A stretch of DNA of 64,000 nucleotides, taken from contig JAIBAY010000009.1 of NCBI GenBank assembly GCA_019694975.1, forward strand, positions 1 through 64,000, written 5' to 3'. Shown one piece after another: positions 52,698-63,100 of this stretch; position 1 is the first letter of the stretch; each line of letters opens with the position of its first letter. The stretch comes from Chitinophagales bacterium (GTDB taxonomy: Bacteria > Bacteroidota > Bacteroidia > Chitinophagales > UBA10324). Under the pieces are notes generated by a model. It saw only the letters and a list, made by a program, of their open reading frames with translations, was not told the origin of the DNA and did no database searches. A program made the position numbers and the translations under genes.

Positions 52698-54038
52698 ATG
52701 ACAGATAAGCATTCATACTCCTCTTACCGTAATATCTTCCACATTGCCTGGCCGATCATGCTTGGATCGCTGGGTCAAAATTTTATTTACCTCGTAGATA
52801 CATCCTTTATTGGCCGTATTGGTGAAACTGATATGGGAGGAAGTGCCATTGGCGGCATCTATTATTTTCTTTTATTCAATATCGGTTATGCCATGAATAT
52901 CGGCATGCAGGTGATGATAGCAAGGAGAAAAGGAGAGGGAAACAATGCAGCGATTGGTGAAGTGCTCGACCATCAGCTCAGGATGATATTGTTACTGGCG
53001 ATACTGGAATTTATGCTGATGCATTACTTATCTCAAAAGATGCTGTCCGTCATTATTCAATCTGATATCATATTACAGAAGGCCACTTATTTTCTGCATT
53101 ACCGTTCTTACGGTATCCTGTTCGGATTGCTGAATTCCTGTTTCATGTCATTTTTTATCGGCATCGGAAATACGCGCGTAACCGTGTGGACTACCGGGGC
53201 GATGGTTGGGATAAATGTGTTTTTTCTCTACTGTCTTGTATTTGGCAATTTTGGATTTCCGCAAATGGGCGTTGGCGGGGCCGGTCTTGCTTCATCCATT
53301 GCTGAAGTCAGCGTTACCATAGTATTCGTGATCTATTTCCTGGTGAAGAAATTCAGAGTAGATTATCATCTTTTTCAGTTTGCAAAAATAAAGCTGCAGT
53401 TGATGGGCAATATGCTCAAGCTTTCAACTCCGCTTATGTTTCAGCAGGTGATCAGTGTCGGATCATGGTGGCTGTTTTTCCTGGCCATTGAGCACCTTGG
53501 TGAACATCCTTTAGCCATATCCAATCTGGTACGCGGCCTCTACACCTTTTACGGAATTCCGGTCTGGGCGCTGGCATCAACGGTTAATTCCATGACCAGC
53601 AACCTGATCGGGCAAGGCAGGGCTGTCGATGTTATTCCACTGATCAGGAAAGTTTCCTATATCAGCATTGGCTTTTCCATATTTTTCGGATTGCTCATTA
53701 ATATTTTTCCTGTTGCCACCTTATCGGTTTACACCAATGAAAGAGAGTTAATACTTGACAGCATACCAACTTTGCGTACGCTGACAGTTGCCATAGTGCT
53801 GTTCTCCTTTTCCATACTCACCATTTTTGCAGTGAGTGGTACAGGCGCCACCCGTGTATCTTTATTGATTGAAGCCGTGGCCATTGCATTCTATGTTACC
53901 TATACCATGCTGGCTGCCGTGGTGTTTCATTGGAACCTGCCGACAATATGGCTTGCGGAAGCCGTCTATTGGATCATAACTTTTTTGATGTGCGGCTGGT
54001 ACCTGAAAAACGGTAACTGGAAGGAAAAAAAAGTTTAA
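52698..54038 (+). CDS. MATE family efflux transporter
   Basis: 446 residues, about twelve membrane helices in two similar halves, with the family opening IAWPIMLGSLGQNFIYLVDTSFIG. It exports cationic drugs, dyes or natural compounds with Na+ or H+ antiport across the inner membrane. Substrate unknown. Single gene, downstream of tRNA-His and its terminator. Confidence 0.92.
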   Translation: MTDKHSYSSYRNIFHIAWPIMLGSLGQNFIYLVDTSFIGRIGETDMGGSAIGGIYYFLLFNIGYAMNIGMQVMIARRKGEGNNAAIGEVLDHQLRMILLLAILEFMLMHYLSQKMLSVIIQSDIILQKATYFLHYRSYGILFGLLNSCFMSFFIGIGNTRVTVWTTGAMVGINVFFLYCLVFGNFGFPQMGVGGAGLASSIAEVSVTIVFVIYFLVKKFRVDYHLFQFAKIKLQLMGNMLKLSTPLMFQQVISVGSWWLFFLAIEHLGEHPLAISNLVRGLYTFYGIPVWALASTVNSMTSNLIGQGRAVDVIPLIRKVSYISIGFSIFFGLLINIFPVATLSVYTNERELILDSIPTLRTLTVAIVLFSFSILTIFAVSGTGATRVSLLIEAVAIAFYVTYTMLAAVVFHWNLPTIWLAEAVYWIITFLMCGWYLKNGNWKEKKV

Positions 54039-54238
54039 CGGGCTTATCCATGCAAACTATAGACGGACTCCGATGATCCATGCGACGGAAAGCTTCCTCG
54101 CGTCAAAAAACATTGCTCACTCATTTCCCGAAATATGACATTGGAATCTTTTCCGGAAGGATATTTATCTTTTCATCAGATTAGTTATCACTTGAAAGTA
54201 GGGCAGTGAACGTATTAGATTCCAGTTAAATCTATAGC

Positions 54239-55453
54239 ATGACAAAAATGATCTTTACCCTCTTTTTTCAGGTTATGTTCAGCTATGCTGTGCTATATGC
54301 TCAGTCATCTTCTGTTAAGCAGGACTATACGGCAGATATTGACTATTTCCACGATCAGTTAATTGCAAGGCATAAAAACCTGTTTGTCAATATCAGCAGA
54401 AAAGTATTTGACAGTCTGACCAATGATCTGAAAAGTCATGCAAGTGAACTGTCGAGGGAAACATTCATTGTGCGACTGTGCAGCATCAATGCCCTTATCG
54501 CTGATGAACATACACGGATTGATCCCGGATTTGAAAAGGTATTCCCATTGCGTTTCGATTACTTTGATGAAGGCCTGGCGATTATACTTTCAGACAGCGC
54601 GAACAGCAGATATCTTTCGTGCCGGCTATTGGCAATTGACAATCATACGGTTGATGAAGTAATAACAAAGCTATCAGGGATATTGAAAAAGGACAATGCA
54701 TCATTCATTAAATTCTGGATAGCTTACTATTGCAACAAACCGGAATTGTTAAAAGGACTTGGTATTATTGAACAGGAGAAAGAGGCACACTTCCGGCTGC
54801 TTACGCTGCAAGGTGATTCGATATCTGTAATTATCGGCGCTGTTCCGGTTGATCAGGCAGGAATGTTGCAAAAAGCGGAACCGTTAAACAATCTCATGGC
54901 ATTTTCGCGTGATGATTTTTACTGGTATCAATTCGATACAACCTACGATGCGCTATATTTTAATTACACACAATGTGCAGAGGACGATCATCTTCCGTTC
55001 GAAACGTTTAACAGGCAACTGTTTAAGGAGATTGAACTTCGCAGGCCATCAAAACTGATTGTTGATCTCCGGTACAATGGTGGTGGGTATTCCAGCGTAT
55101 TAAACCCTTTTCTGCGAAGCATCCGTAGTAGTTATTTAAATGCGGAAGGGAAGTTATATGTGCTGATTGGCAGGAAAACATTTTCTTCTGCATTGATGAA
55201 TGCAGTTGAACTCGTGAAGGAAAACCATGCTATTGCTGTGGGTGAACCTACCGGCGCCAACATCAATCACTTTGGTGAAGTAAGGAGTTTTGAATTACCT
55301 ATATCAAGAATTACCGTTTACTATTCCACCAAATTCTGGAACAACTGGCCCGGCCACGACGGGCCGCTGCTACCTGATATTTTGATCCACCACAGTTATA
55401 ATAATTTTCTGAAGGGAGAAGATGAAGCACTGGAATATATCAGGAAGCAATAG
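54239..55453 (+). CDS. S41 family peptidase, secreted
   Basis: 404 residues. A signal peptide (about 1-21, VLYAQ) and an N-terminal helical domain come before an S41 core: KLIVDLRYNGGGYSS (about 277-291), catalytic Ser in KTFSSALMNA, then VGEPTGANINHFG. No PDZ domain is apparent between the N-terminal and core regions, unlike the CtpA-type protein at 20715, so this is closer to the tricorn or interphotoreceptor-retinoid-binding type. It would act in the periplasm or outside. Monocistronic. Confidence 0.87.
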   Translation: MTKMIFTLFFQVMFSYAVLYAQSSSVKQDYTADIDYFHDQLIARHKNLFVNISRKVFDSLTNDLKSHASELSRETFIVRLCSINALIADEHTRIDPGFEKVFPLRFDYFDEGLAIILSDSANSRYLSCRLLAIDNHTVDEVITKLSGILKKDNASFIKFWIAYYCNKPELLKGLGIIEQEKEAHFRLLTLQGDSISVIIGAVPVDQAGMLQKAEPLNNLMAFSRDDFYWYQFDTTYDALYFNYTQCAEDDHLPFETFNRQLFKEIELRRPSKLIVDLRYNGGGYSSVLNPFLRSIRSSYLNAEGKLYVLIGRKTFSSALMNAVELVKENHAIAVGEPTGANINHFGEVRSFELPISRITVYYSTKFWNNWPGHDGPLLPDILIHHSYNNFLKGEDEALEYIRKQ

Positions 55454-55649
55454 CACTGCATCTGCATCCTTCTGGTCACTGAATGCATTGCTGATTATGC
55501 GGAAAATATTCTGTTATGAGCAATGCAGCAATATATGGCTTACAGCATCTGATTGGGCCCAAGGATTTAGGCAAGCTTACGCAGTAGTACCGGTTGAATA
55601 GCAAGGCACGCTATCTGATGACCTGCTATCAATTACCAGTATCACATCA

Positions 55650-56141
55650 TCAAACCCTTTTTTCAAGTGAATCAACGCCATCCGGCAAACTGACCGGTGC
55701 ATCTATCATACGTCGGTGGTAGTTGATCTGCCCGACGTGGTATTGTAGGTGCCCCAGCAATTGTACTAATCTTTCTGAAGTAATTTTCGCGGGTTTGCCG
55801 TCTTTCAGCGGATATTCACCAAAGAGTTGTTCCGTCGTAAGGTTGCTTACCGTTATTTTCACCATGTAAGCGAGCTCATCAATGTTCTTCATGATTTCAG
55901 CAGAAGGCACATTGCGGTCGTTAAATTCAGCTTCCCGGTTACGCACGAATCCTGTTTGGCCAAGTGCAGCACCAATAAAATGACGCAGGTTGCCAATAAG
56001 GTGCAGTGCCAGCGTACCGCCGGAATTTTTGATTTCACCTTTCAGCTTCCAGATGTTTTCTTTATGCGTGTAGCTGTTGATTTCATTCTTGAGCTGTATG
56101 AGGGCGCTTTCAAACTGTCCAGCCAGGTATTCTTGCAGCAT
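55650..56141 (-). CDS. DinB-like protein (DUF1572 type)
   Basis: 163 residues from the ATG at 56141. An upstream in-frame Met at 56222 would add 27 residues across a promoter-like stretch (CTAATTTGCCG). Four-helix bundle with His at HLIGNLRHFIGA and HLQYHVGQINYHRRM, the metal-binding pattern of DinB/YfiT proteins. The family includes thiol-dependent metalloenzymes such as bacillithiol transferases, but this member's role is unproven. Convergent with the S41 gene, divergent from the carboxylase gene. Confidence 0.82.
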   Translation of the reverse strand: MLQEYLAGQFESALIQLKNEINSYTHKENIWKLKGEIKNSGGTLALHLIGNLRHFIGAALGQTGFVRNREAEFNDRNVPSAEIMKNIDELAYMVKITVSNLTTEQLFGEYPLKDGKPAKITSERLVQLLGHLQYHVGQINYHRRMIDAPVSLPDGVDSLEKRV

Positions 56142-56257
56142 ATTTCGGCAAATTAGTGAATCGTAAAAATACAAGTTAGGTACAATTCCATGAAACCGAT
56201 TTAATTCTATCTTAGCAACCATCTATTAATAAGTCATCAGGAATTAATCTAAACAAC

Positions 56258-57802
56258 ATGACCCAAGCGAAATTTCAGCAGCTGGAAGAAAAAATTACCA
56301 AAGCACTTGAAGGCGGTGGGGCCAGGCGTATTGAGGATCAGCATAAGAAAGGAAAACTAACAGCAAGAGAACGTATTCAATTGCTGATGGATGAAGGTTC
56401 TTTTGAAGAAGTAGGCATGTTTGTCATGCACCGCTCCGCTGATTTTGGCATGGAGAAAGAAGTGTATCTCGGAGATGGTGTTGTGACAGGCTATGGCACG
56501 GTGAATGGCAGAATGGTTTATGTGTATTCTCAGGATTTTACGGTCTTTGGCGGTTCACTTTCCGAAACGCATGCCGCTAAAATTGTCCGTATCATGGAGA
56601 TGGCATTGAAAAATGGTGTCCCTGTTGTTGGTCTGAATGACAGTGGTGGTGCCCGTATACAGGAAGGGGTGGTTTCATTGGGAGGCTATGCTGATATTTT
56701 TTACCTGAATACAAAAGCATCCGGCGTTATTCCACAGCTATCTGCAATTATGGGGCCCTGTGCCGGCGGAGCCGTGTATTCTCCTGCCATCACCGATTTT
56801 GTATTGATGGTGGAAAATACATCTTACATGTTTGTCACTGGTCCTAATGTGGTGAAGACGGTAACCCATGAAGAAGTATCCTTTGAAGAACTGGGTGGTG
56901 CAATGACGCATGCGACTAAATCGGGAGTGACACATTTTACATCGGCCAATGAAGCTGACTGTATTCAAAAGATTAAAAATGTGTTATCATACCTGCCGCA
57001 GAACTGTGAAGATATTGCACCGGCATATCCTTATGAAGCGGCTGATGAACGGCGACCGAAACTCAACTCCATTATTCCCGACAACCCGAATCATCCGTAT
57101 GACATCAAGGATGTGATTGACGCAATTGTTGACCCGGGAAGTTTTTTAGAAGTGCATAAGGATTTTGCAGAGAATATGGTGGTTGGGTTTGCGAGAATTG
57201 CCGGCCGCAGTATCGGTATTGTAGCCAATCAGCCTGCTGTGCTGGCCGGTGTGCTGGATATCAAGGCCTCTTCAAAAGGTGCAAGGTTTGTGCGTACCTG
57301 CGATTCATTCAATGTGCCGCTGCTGGTGCTCGAAGATGTGCCCGGATTTATGCCGGGAACCGATCAGGAATGGAATGGTATCATCAGCAATGGCGCTAAA
57401 TTGTTGTATGCCTTTTGCGAAGCAACTGTGCCACGTGTCACTGTTATTACGCGTAAAGCATATGGTGGCGCCTATGATGTGATGAACTCGAAACACATTG
57501 GCGCGGATATGAACTATGCATGGCCAACGGCGGAAATAGCAGTGATGGGCGCCAAGGGTGCAGCGGAGATTATTTTCAGAAAAGAAATTAATGCCGCTGC
57601 AGACAAAGAAGCAAAGTTGCAGGAGAAGGTGGATGAATATGCTGAGAAATTCGCTCATCCGTATGGAGCCGCGGCTCACGGTTATATTGATGAAGTGATC
57701 AGGCCCGATGAAACACGCATTAAGCTGATCAGGGCATTCTCATTGCTTGAAAACAAAGTGGACAAGCGCCCAAGGAAGAAGCATGGAAACATTCCTTTGT
57801 AA
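56258..57802 (+). CDS. Acyl-CoA carboxylase beta subunit (propionyl-CoA carboxylase/MmdA-like carboxyltransferase)
   Basis: 514 residues, the standard length. The crotonase-fold carboxyltransferase blocks are [30 protein letters not shown], then [27 protein letters not shown] and [14 protein letters not shown]. It transfers CO2 from biotin to propionyl-CoA, or works in reverse as a decarboxylase subunit. No biotin-carboxylase or biotin-carrier gene is adjacent, so the partner lies elsewhere. The next gene is 67 bases downstream on the same strand and unrelated. Confidence 0.93.
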   Translation: MTQAKFQQLEEKITKALEGGGARRIEDQHKKGKLTARERIQLLMDEGSFEEVGMFVMHRSADFGMEKEVYLGDGVVTGYGTVNGRMVYVYSQDFTVFGGSLSETHAAKIVRIMEMALKNGVPVVGLNDSGGARIQEGVVSLGGYADIFYLNTKASGVIPQLSAIMGPCAGGAVYSPAITDFVLMVENTSYMFVTGPNVVKTVTHEEVSFEELGGAMTHATKSGVTHFTSANEADCIQKIKNVLSYLPQNCEDIAPAYPYEAADERRPKLNSIIPDNPNHPYDIKDVIDAIVDPGSFLEVHKDFAENMVVGFARIAGRSIGIVANQPAVLAGVLDIKASSKGARFVRTCDSFNVPLLVLEDVPGFMPGTDQEWNGIISNGAKLLYAFCEATVPRVTVITRKAYGGAYDVMNSKHIGADMNYAWPTAEIAVMGAKGAAEIIFRKEINAAADKEAKLQEKVDEYAEKFAHPYGAAAHGYIDEVIRPDETRIKLIRAFSLLENKVDKRPRKKHGNIPL

Positions 57803-57869
57803 GTAACAGCATGCTGCAGCATAATCCGGCTTTGCTGCAAGGTCACGGAATTTTGTCAAAAGCACCCTC

Positions 57870-58757
57870 ATGCCCGCAAATTATAATGAGCTGACAAGTC
57901 GAATACTTAACCCGTTTATCTTTGGGAATATCATTATTGCAATTTGTGCATTAGTGCTTTCGCTGGAAACGTACCAGCAGCTGCAATTGCCGCTCCGGCT
58001 GGACGGATTGGCGATGCTGATTTTTTTTGCAACACTATCATTGTACAACGTGCATCGCCTGCTGGTGGTCGCACGCCTGCAGCCGCAGGATTATGGTGTT
58101 GTGACGGCATGGGCTGCACAACATCGTTTCACCCTCTTCATGCTTGCCCTCATTGGCGCGGGCGGCGTTGCATTTTTTGTTTTTCAGACTTCATTGCTGA
58201 TTTTCGGAATATTGGCAGTGCTTGGTGCCGTTTCGCTGTTATATGAATTACCGCTGATAAAAAAGACAAGCCGTTTCAGGAGCCTGCGGAACCTCTGGAT
58301 TCATAAGGCGTTTATGATTACTTCTGTGTGGACACTGGCAACGGCATTTCTGCCAGCTGTGAATGCGCATGTGCCGCTATCGGATTACCACCTCTGGCTG
58401 GTGCTGGCAGAACGTATGCTGTTTATTTTTATAATCGCGCTTTGCTTCGATGCACGCGACGTTGAATTTGACAGTAAGGAAGGTTTAAAGACCATTCCCA
58501 TACTTTATGGCCCTGTATTTACGCAGCACCTCTACAAAGGATTAAGTGCTATGCTGATTATCATGGCTGTAATTCATTATGTATTGCTGCTACAGGATTA
58601 CGCAACAGGGCTGGCCATGATCCTGTCAGCCGGCATCACATACTTCGTCGTGCAACGAACAAGTTCGAAGCAATCAGATTACTACTATATTTTTATTGTG
58701 GACGGTATGATGATATTGCAATTTCTGCTGATCGCATTGCTCTCCGCCTTGTTTTAA
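57870..58757 (+). CDS. Polytopic membrane protein, UbiA-prenyltransferase-like
   Basis: 295 residues, about eight or nine membrane helices. A DARDVEFDSKEGLKT block (around 192-206) matches the second Asp-rich motif of UbiA prenyltransferases, which binds Mg-diphosphate. The first motif (NxxxDxxxD) is not present; the equivalent loop reads YNVHRLLV. So it is UbiA-like in fold but may have altered chemistry. No quinone or heme A genes are nearby. Confidence 0.7.
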   Translation: MPANYNELTSRILNPFIFGNIIIAICALVLSLETYQQLQLPLRLDGLAMLIFFATLSLYNVHRLLVVARLQPQDYGVVTAWAAQHRFTLFMLALIGAGGVAFFVFQTSLLIFGILAVLGAVSLLYELPLIKKTSRFRSLRNLWIHKAFMITSVWTLATAFLPAVNAHVPLSDYHLWLVLAERMLFIFIIALCFDARDVEFDSKEGLKTIPILYGPVFTQHLYKGLSAMLIIMAVIHYVLLLQDYATGLAMILSAGITYFVVQRTSSKQSDYYYIFIVDGMMILQFLLIALLSALF

Positions 58758-58838
58758 CGTGATTGTTAATTCAGTTTCACCCGGAATATACTTGTCGGAT
58801 TCCAACCGGAGATTAAAAACAAAATAAAATACTTTCCA

Positions 58839-59093
58839 ATGACAGCAGATGATACACTTGGGTTAGTTGCCGGAGCACTTACATCCGTTTCATTTCTGCC
58901 ACAGGTTCTTAAAACCTGGCGGTCGAAATCAGCAAAGGACCTTTCGCTTGGCATGTTCGGAATTTTTTCAGCCGGCATCACTGTCTGGCTGATCTATGGC
59001 ATCAGGGTTCACAATATTCCGGTAATCGCCGCAAATACAATTACATTGTTGCTTTGCCTGGTGATACTATACTTTAAACTCAGGTTCCGGTAG
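58839..59093 (+). CDS. SemiSWEET sugar transporter (PQ-loop)
   Basis: 84 residues with three membrane helices, the SemiSWEET size. The PQ motif lies in SFLPQVLKTWRSKSAKDLSLGMF, followed by a helix with IYGIRVHNIPVIAAN. Works as a homodimer that passes sugars by facilitated diffusion through the inner membrane. Four bases separate its stop from that of the convergent thioesterase gene. Confidence 0.92.
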   Translation: MTADDTLGLVAGALTSVSFLPQVLKTWRSKSAKDLSLGMFGIFSAGITVWLIYGIRVHNIPVIAANTITLLLCLVILYFKLRFR

Positions 59094-59097
59094 GTAA

Positions 59098-59520
59098 TTA
59101 TTTTCTATCGAGAATGGCATTGGTGATGCGGCTGATGCAAATCAGTTTCTCCTGCTCATTATAAATTTTAATCTCCCAAACCTGCGTGCTTCTGCCTAAA
59201 TGAATGGGCCTGGCCACGCCGGTAACATAACCATCACGCGCCGTTTTGATATGGTTGGCATTTATTTCCAGGCCGACTACCGTTTGTGTAGTTGTATCAA
59301 TGCACAGGACAGAAGCAACACTTCCCAGCGATTCAGCCAAAACAACGGAAGCGCCGCCATGCAGCAAACCCATTGGCTGTTTGGTACGGTAGTCAACCGG
59401 CATTGTTGCTTTGAGATAATCGTCACCTGCCTCGGTAAACTCAATACCAACATGCTGCTGCATACTGTTATTGTGCCATTCGTTCAGTTCCTGAAGGTCG
59501 ATTACTGATTTCCAGATCAT
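59098..59520 (-). CDS. Hotdog-fold thioesterase (PaaI/YdiI type)
   Basis: 140 residues. The signature is GLLHGGASVVLAESLGS with the catalytic acid in LAESLGS, and later GLEINANHIKTARDGYVTGVA. It hydrolyses an acyl-CoA in the cytoplasm; family members act on 1,4-dihydroxy-2-naphthoyl-CoA (menaquinone pathway) or phenylacetyl-CoA intermediates. No men genes lie alongside. Monocistronic, convergent with the SemiSWEET gene. Confidence 0.9.
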   Translation of the reverse strand: MIWKSVIDLQELNEWHNNSMQQHVGIEFTEAGDDYLKATMPVDYRTKQPMGLLHGGASVVLAESLGSVASVLCIDTTTQTVVGLEINANHIKTARDGYVTGVARPIHLGRSTQVWEIKIYNEQEKLICISRITNAILDRK

Positions 59521-59589
59521 GGGTTGATACGAGATTTTCGTTATTGGGTTGATGCAGCATAGGAGAATGATGACTGTTGTCGTCCTCGG

Positions 59590-60000
59590 TTATTGTTCAT
59601 CCGGGCTGGTCATCACACGCTTTTGTTCCGGCAGGTTGGTAGTATGCGAGTTGTTTAAGCGTTTATTTTTCCTGTAGATAAACGGTACAGTGATAAAAAA
59701 ACCGATCGCGGCAATCAGTGTTACATAGGGCAAATAGGTTTTCCCTTCTTCAAAATAAACCCATGAAGTAAACAGCAGGGCAAGGCCTTCCAGGAAATGG
59801 ATGCCGACGCCAAGCATTCTGCTGTGTGTTTTTTGTTTTCTTTCATACAATACATAACCTATGATTACAAGGCCTGAAAACAGGATGATGCCTCCAATGA
59901 CGGCATGATGGTCAGTCATTTTAGTATATCCCTTTAATGCGAGTGCAAATCCTGTGAGGGCATGTGCCAGGGTACCGAACCTGTGATTGAGTATCGACAT
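59590..60000 (-). CDS. Small membrane protein of unknown function
   Basis: 136 residues from the ATG at 60000. The open frame begins at a TTG (60015), but the promoter box TACATTTG ends 20 bases before this ATG, which makes the ATG the natural start. Four predicted membrane helices (about 10-28, 34-54, 66-84, 92-112) and a charged C-terminal tail (LNNSHTTNLPEQKRV). No recognised family. Confidence 0.8.
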   Translation of the reverse strand: MSILNHRFGTLAHALTGFALALKGYTKMTDHHAVIGGIILFSGLVIIGYVLYERKQKTHSRMLGVGIHFLEGLALLFTSWVYFEEGKTYLPYVTLIAAIGFFITVPFIYRKNKRLNNSHTTNLPEQKRVMTSPDEQ

Positions 60001-60019
60001 TTTTGCGGACTGCAATTTC

Positions 60020-60050
60020 CAAATGTAAGCAAATTATTCACTGTGTCAGA
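60020..60050 (-). promoter_or_regulatory. Bacteroidetes-type promoter of the small membrane protein
   Basis: On the minus strand: TCTG (60050-60047), 19-base spacer, TACATTTG (60027-60020), a perfect TAnnTTTG. It has the same element order and spacing as the tRNA-His promoter. Confidence 0.6.
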
Positions 60051-60145
60051 TCAGTCGGCTTCGACTGCGCGATGGAAAGAAAAACTGATCTATTAATTGG
60101 TTTTTACTGGTGATGCAATAGTCTTGCAACGTGCACTGATAAAAT

Positions 60146-60183
60146 AAAAAATCCGGAATGATTGTCGCCATTCCGGATTTTTT
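60146..60183 (-). terminator. Rho-independent terminator of the giant repeat protein gene
   Basis: 15-pair perfect stem AAAAAATCCGGAATG/CATTCCGGATTTTTT with an 8-base loop. T-runs on both strands, so it works in either direction; it sits 16 bases past the stop of the gene ending at 60200. Confidence 0.92.
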
Positions 60184-60199
60184 GATACATCACTTAAAA

Positions 60200-63100
60200 T
60201 TATTCTTCAATCACAAGTTTCCTGGTAAAGGTCTGATCATCCACTGCAATGTGCAGCAGGAAAACACCTTTCTGATAAGCAGCCAGCTGTATCTCATCAT
60301 GCAGTCTTCCATCCGGAACGGCCACTTTTTCTTCATACACAACCTGTCCGATGAGGTTAGTGATCTGGATCATGGCCTCATTGCTCTCTTTAGCATCAAG
60401 CGATAATTCAACTACGAAATGGCCATTGCTCGGATTAGGATAGACTTCAAAGACAGGATCGTGACTCATTGCATCCGCCGGCATTGCTGATTTCAAAGGA
60501 AGGGTAGTGAATTTGTCGGTCGGTGAAAAGACGGTTTTGGAAGTGCCGCAAATGGTGCGCACTTTCCACTTGTAATTGGTGGACGGAGTGAGGCCTTTTA
60601 TCAGTATGGATGTTCCCGGAGCAACAACACTCTTCGGATACCACGTTGTGTTTGGATGAGCAAGACCATACTGAATTTTGTACTTGGTTGCGCCTGGTAC
60701 AGGATCCCAGCTTACCAGTTCACTCGACGAAGTGATCTCGGCATGTGCAAGGCCAATTGGAATGAAGCAGGCAGGTTCATCGGTCTGTCCATCACAATTA
60801 TCATCAATGCCGTTAATCACTTCCACCACTCCGGGATTGACAGCAGCGTCTGTATCGTTACAATCAGTGCTGTCGGTTACATAACCTGAAACAGGAATGC
60901 ATGATTGAGTGGATACTGATGCATTTCCATATAAATCAGCATCTGCATCCTGGTAGTAAGCGACGACGGGCAGTACCTCAACCGGTGTAATTTGCACGGA
61001 TGCTACTGTATCGCAATAATTAATTTCACTCAATGAATAAGAACCGGATTCGTTAACTGAAACAGTAATACCGGTACTTCCATTGCTCCAGACGTATTCG
61101 CTTCCGATTTTCGGGTTCGTAACACTGAGTGTAATGCTGTCTCCCTCACATACGGTGTCAGCTGAAGCAGTGAAGACAGGCGGGATGGCATCAAAGTTCA
61201 CAGGGAAAGTATAAACCCTTCCGCTGCGCCCGGTGATATAGGCGAGACATCCGTTGGCCGTGATATGCAGCAGGTCGTCGGTATTGCCAATGCTCCAGTG
61301 TACCCAGGTCATTCCGCAATCTGAAGTAGTGAGAATGATACCGTGGTGTCCCACACAAATCATGTGTAATGAATCAATCACAATCACACCGGTGAGATCA
61401 TAGGTAGTGCCGGAATTGCAGGGATGCCAGGAAGCGCCTGCATTGTTGCTGATGGAGATACTTCCATAAGCGCCAACGCTGCAACCCACGCCACCATAAC
61501 CGCCGCCGCTGTATCCGCCGCCGGGGCAGTTGCAGCCAAAGGCAATAGCATACAGGTTGTAAAGCACGCCGGAGTTAACAGCAATCCATCCAATTCCGGG
61601 CTGATAACGGCAGATGATTCCATTATAACCCACTGCCCACAGATAACCGTTCCAATAATTCACCCCATAAAAAGTATTGGTTACACCGGGAGAGATATTG
61701 CTCCACAGAGTACCGTTCCAATACCAAACCTGCCCGTTGGTACCCACAGCATAACCGCTGTTGGGATTGCTGAAATAAATATTTTGAATATCGCATCCGC
61801 ATGGAATGATGTAGGTGATCCAGCCGCCAATGGTGCCCGTATAATTCACTGCGGTGAATCCTCCTTCACCAGCAATCCAGATAGCGCTGTTACCCTGAAT
61901 GCCTGTATAGCTCACACCATTAAGGTGGCAGGTGCATGGCAGGCCGAGCGATAGCCATGTTGTTCCGCCATCACCGGTCTGGTAAACCTCGCCATTGGGT
62001 TGAACGATGCAGCCGTGCAAAGGTGAAATAAAGGATGCACGCACCACATCAATGGTGGAGTAAGCAGCAAAATTTGTTGAAGTATGACTGAAAATATTCC
62101 ATACTCTTACCAGGTTGGTGGATGTAATGGAATCTGCGCATCCATCCTCGCTTATTACTTTTAATTTAACAGTATAGAAGTTTGGAGCATTGGCCAGTGA
62201 ATAGGTATGTGACGGATTGGCCAGATCAGATGTGGCGCCATCGCCAAAATCCCACAGGTAACTCGCAATCATTCCGTTGGTGTTGCTGGAAAAGTAAACT
62301 GTTCCGTTTCCGGGCAGGAATCGCTCGAGACTATCCGCAGTAAATCCGGTTAAAGGATCAATATTGCTTACCACTACTGCCTCAGAGGTTGCACTGCAGC
62401 CTGAGTTATCTGACACTGTTACACTGTAGCTGCCTGCATCGCTCACTACAATTGACTGAGTTGATTCTCCGGTACTCCATGAATAGCCTGCTGCTTCGCT
62501 GCTGGTAAGTGTAACAGTACCGCTGCCACAAAGATTGGTAGAACCGCTCGTGGTGATCACCGGTGTCACAACACCTGCTGCAATGGTTAAAATAGGTGAT
62601 TCGATTGTATCGCAGAAAGAAATTTCAGTAACTGAATAGTCGCCCCCTTCTGTAACAACAATTGAATTTCCTGTGCTTCCGTCACTCCACATGTATTCAC
62701 TCCCAACTTTAGGATTGACAACACTTAGTGTGGAAGGATTCGTTAAGCATACTGTATCAGCTGATGCTGTAAATGCAGGTGGCACAGGGTCGAAGTTCAC
62801 AGGGAAAGTGTAAATCCTTCCGCTGCGCCCGGTGATATAGGCGAGGCATCCGTTGGCTGTTATATGAAGCAAGTCATCCGTATTGCCGACACTCCAGTGT
62901 ACCCAGGTCATTCCGCAATCTGAAGTAGTGAGAATGATACCGTGGTGCCCCACACAAATCATGTGCAGTGAATCAATCACAATCACACCGGTTAGGTCAT
63001 AGGTAGTGCCGGAATTGCAGGGATGCCAGGAAGCGCCTGCATTGTTGCTGATGGAGATACTTCCATAAGCGCCAACGCTGCAACCCACGCCACCATAACC

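Noticed and set aside
61424-61954. 176-codon + strand frame, with a near-copy at 63023-63625
   Set aside because: Antisense shadow of the giant repeat protein; the second copy exists only because the module is duplicated.
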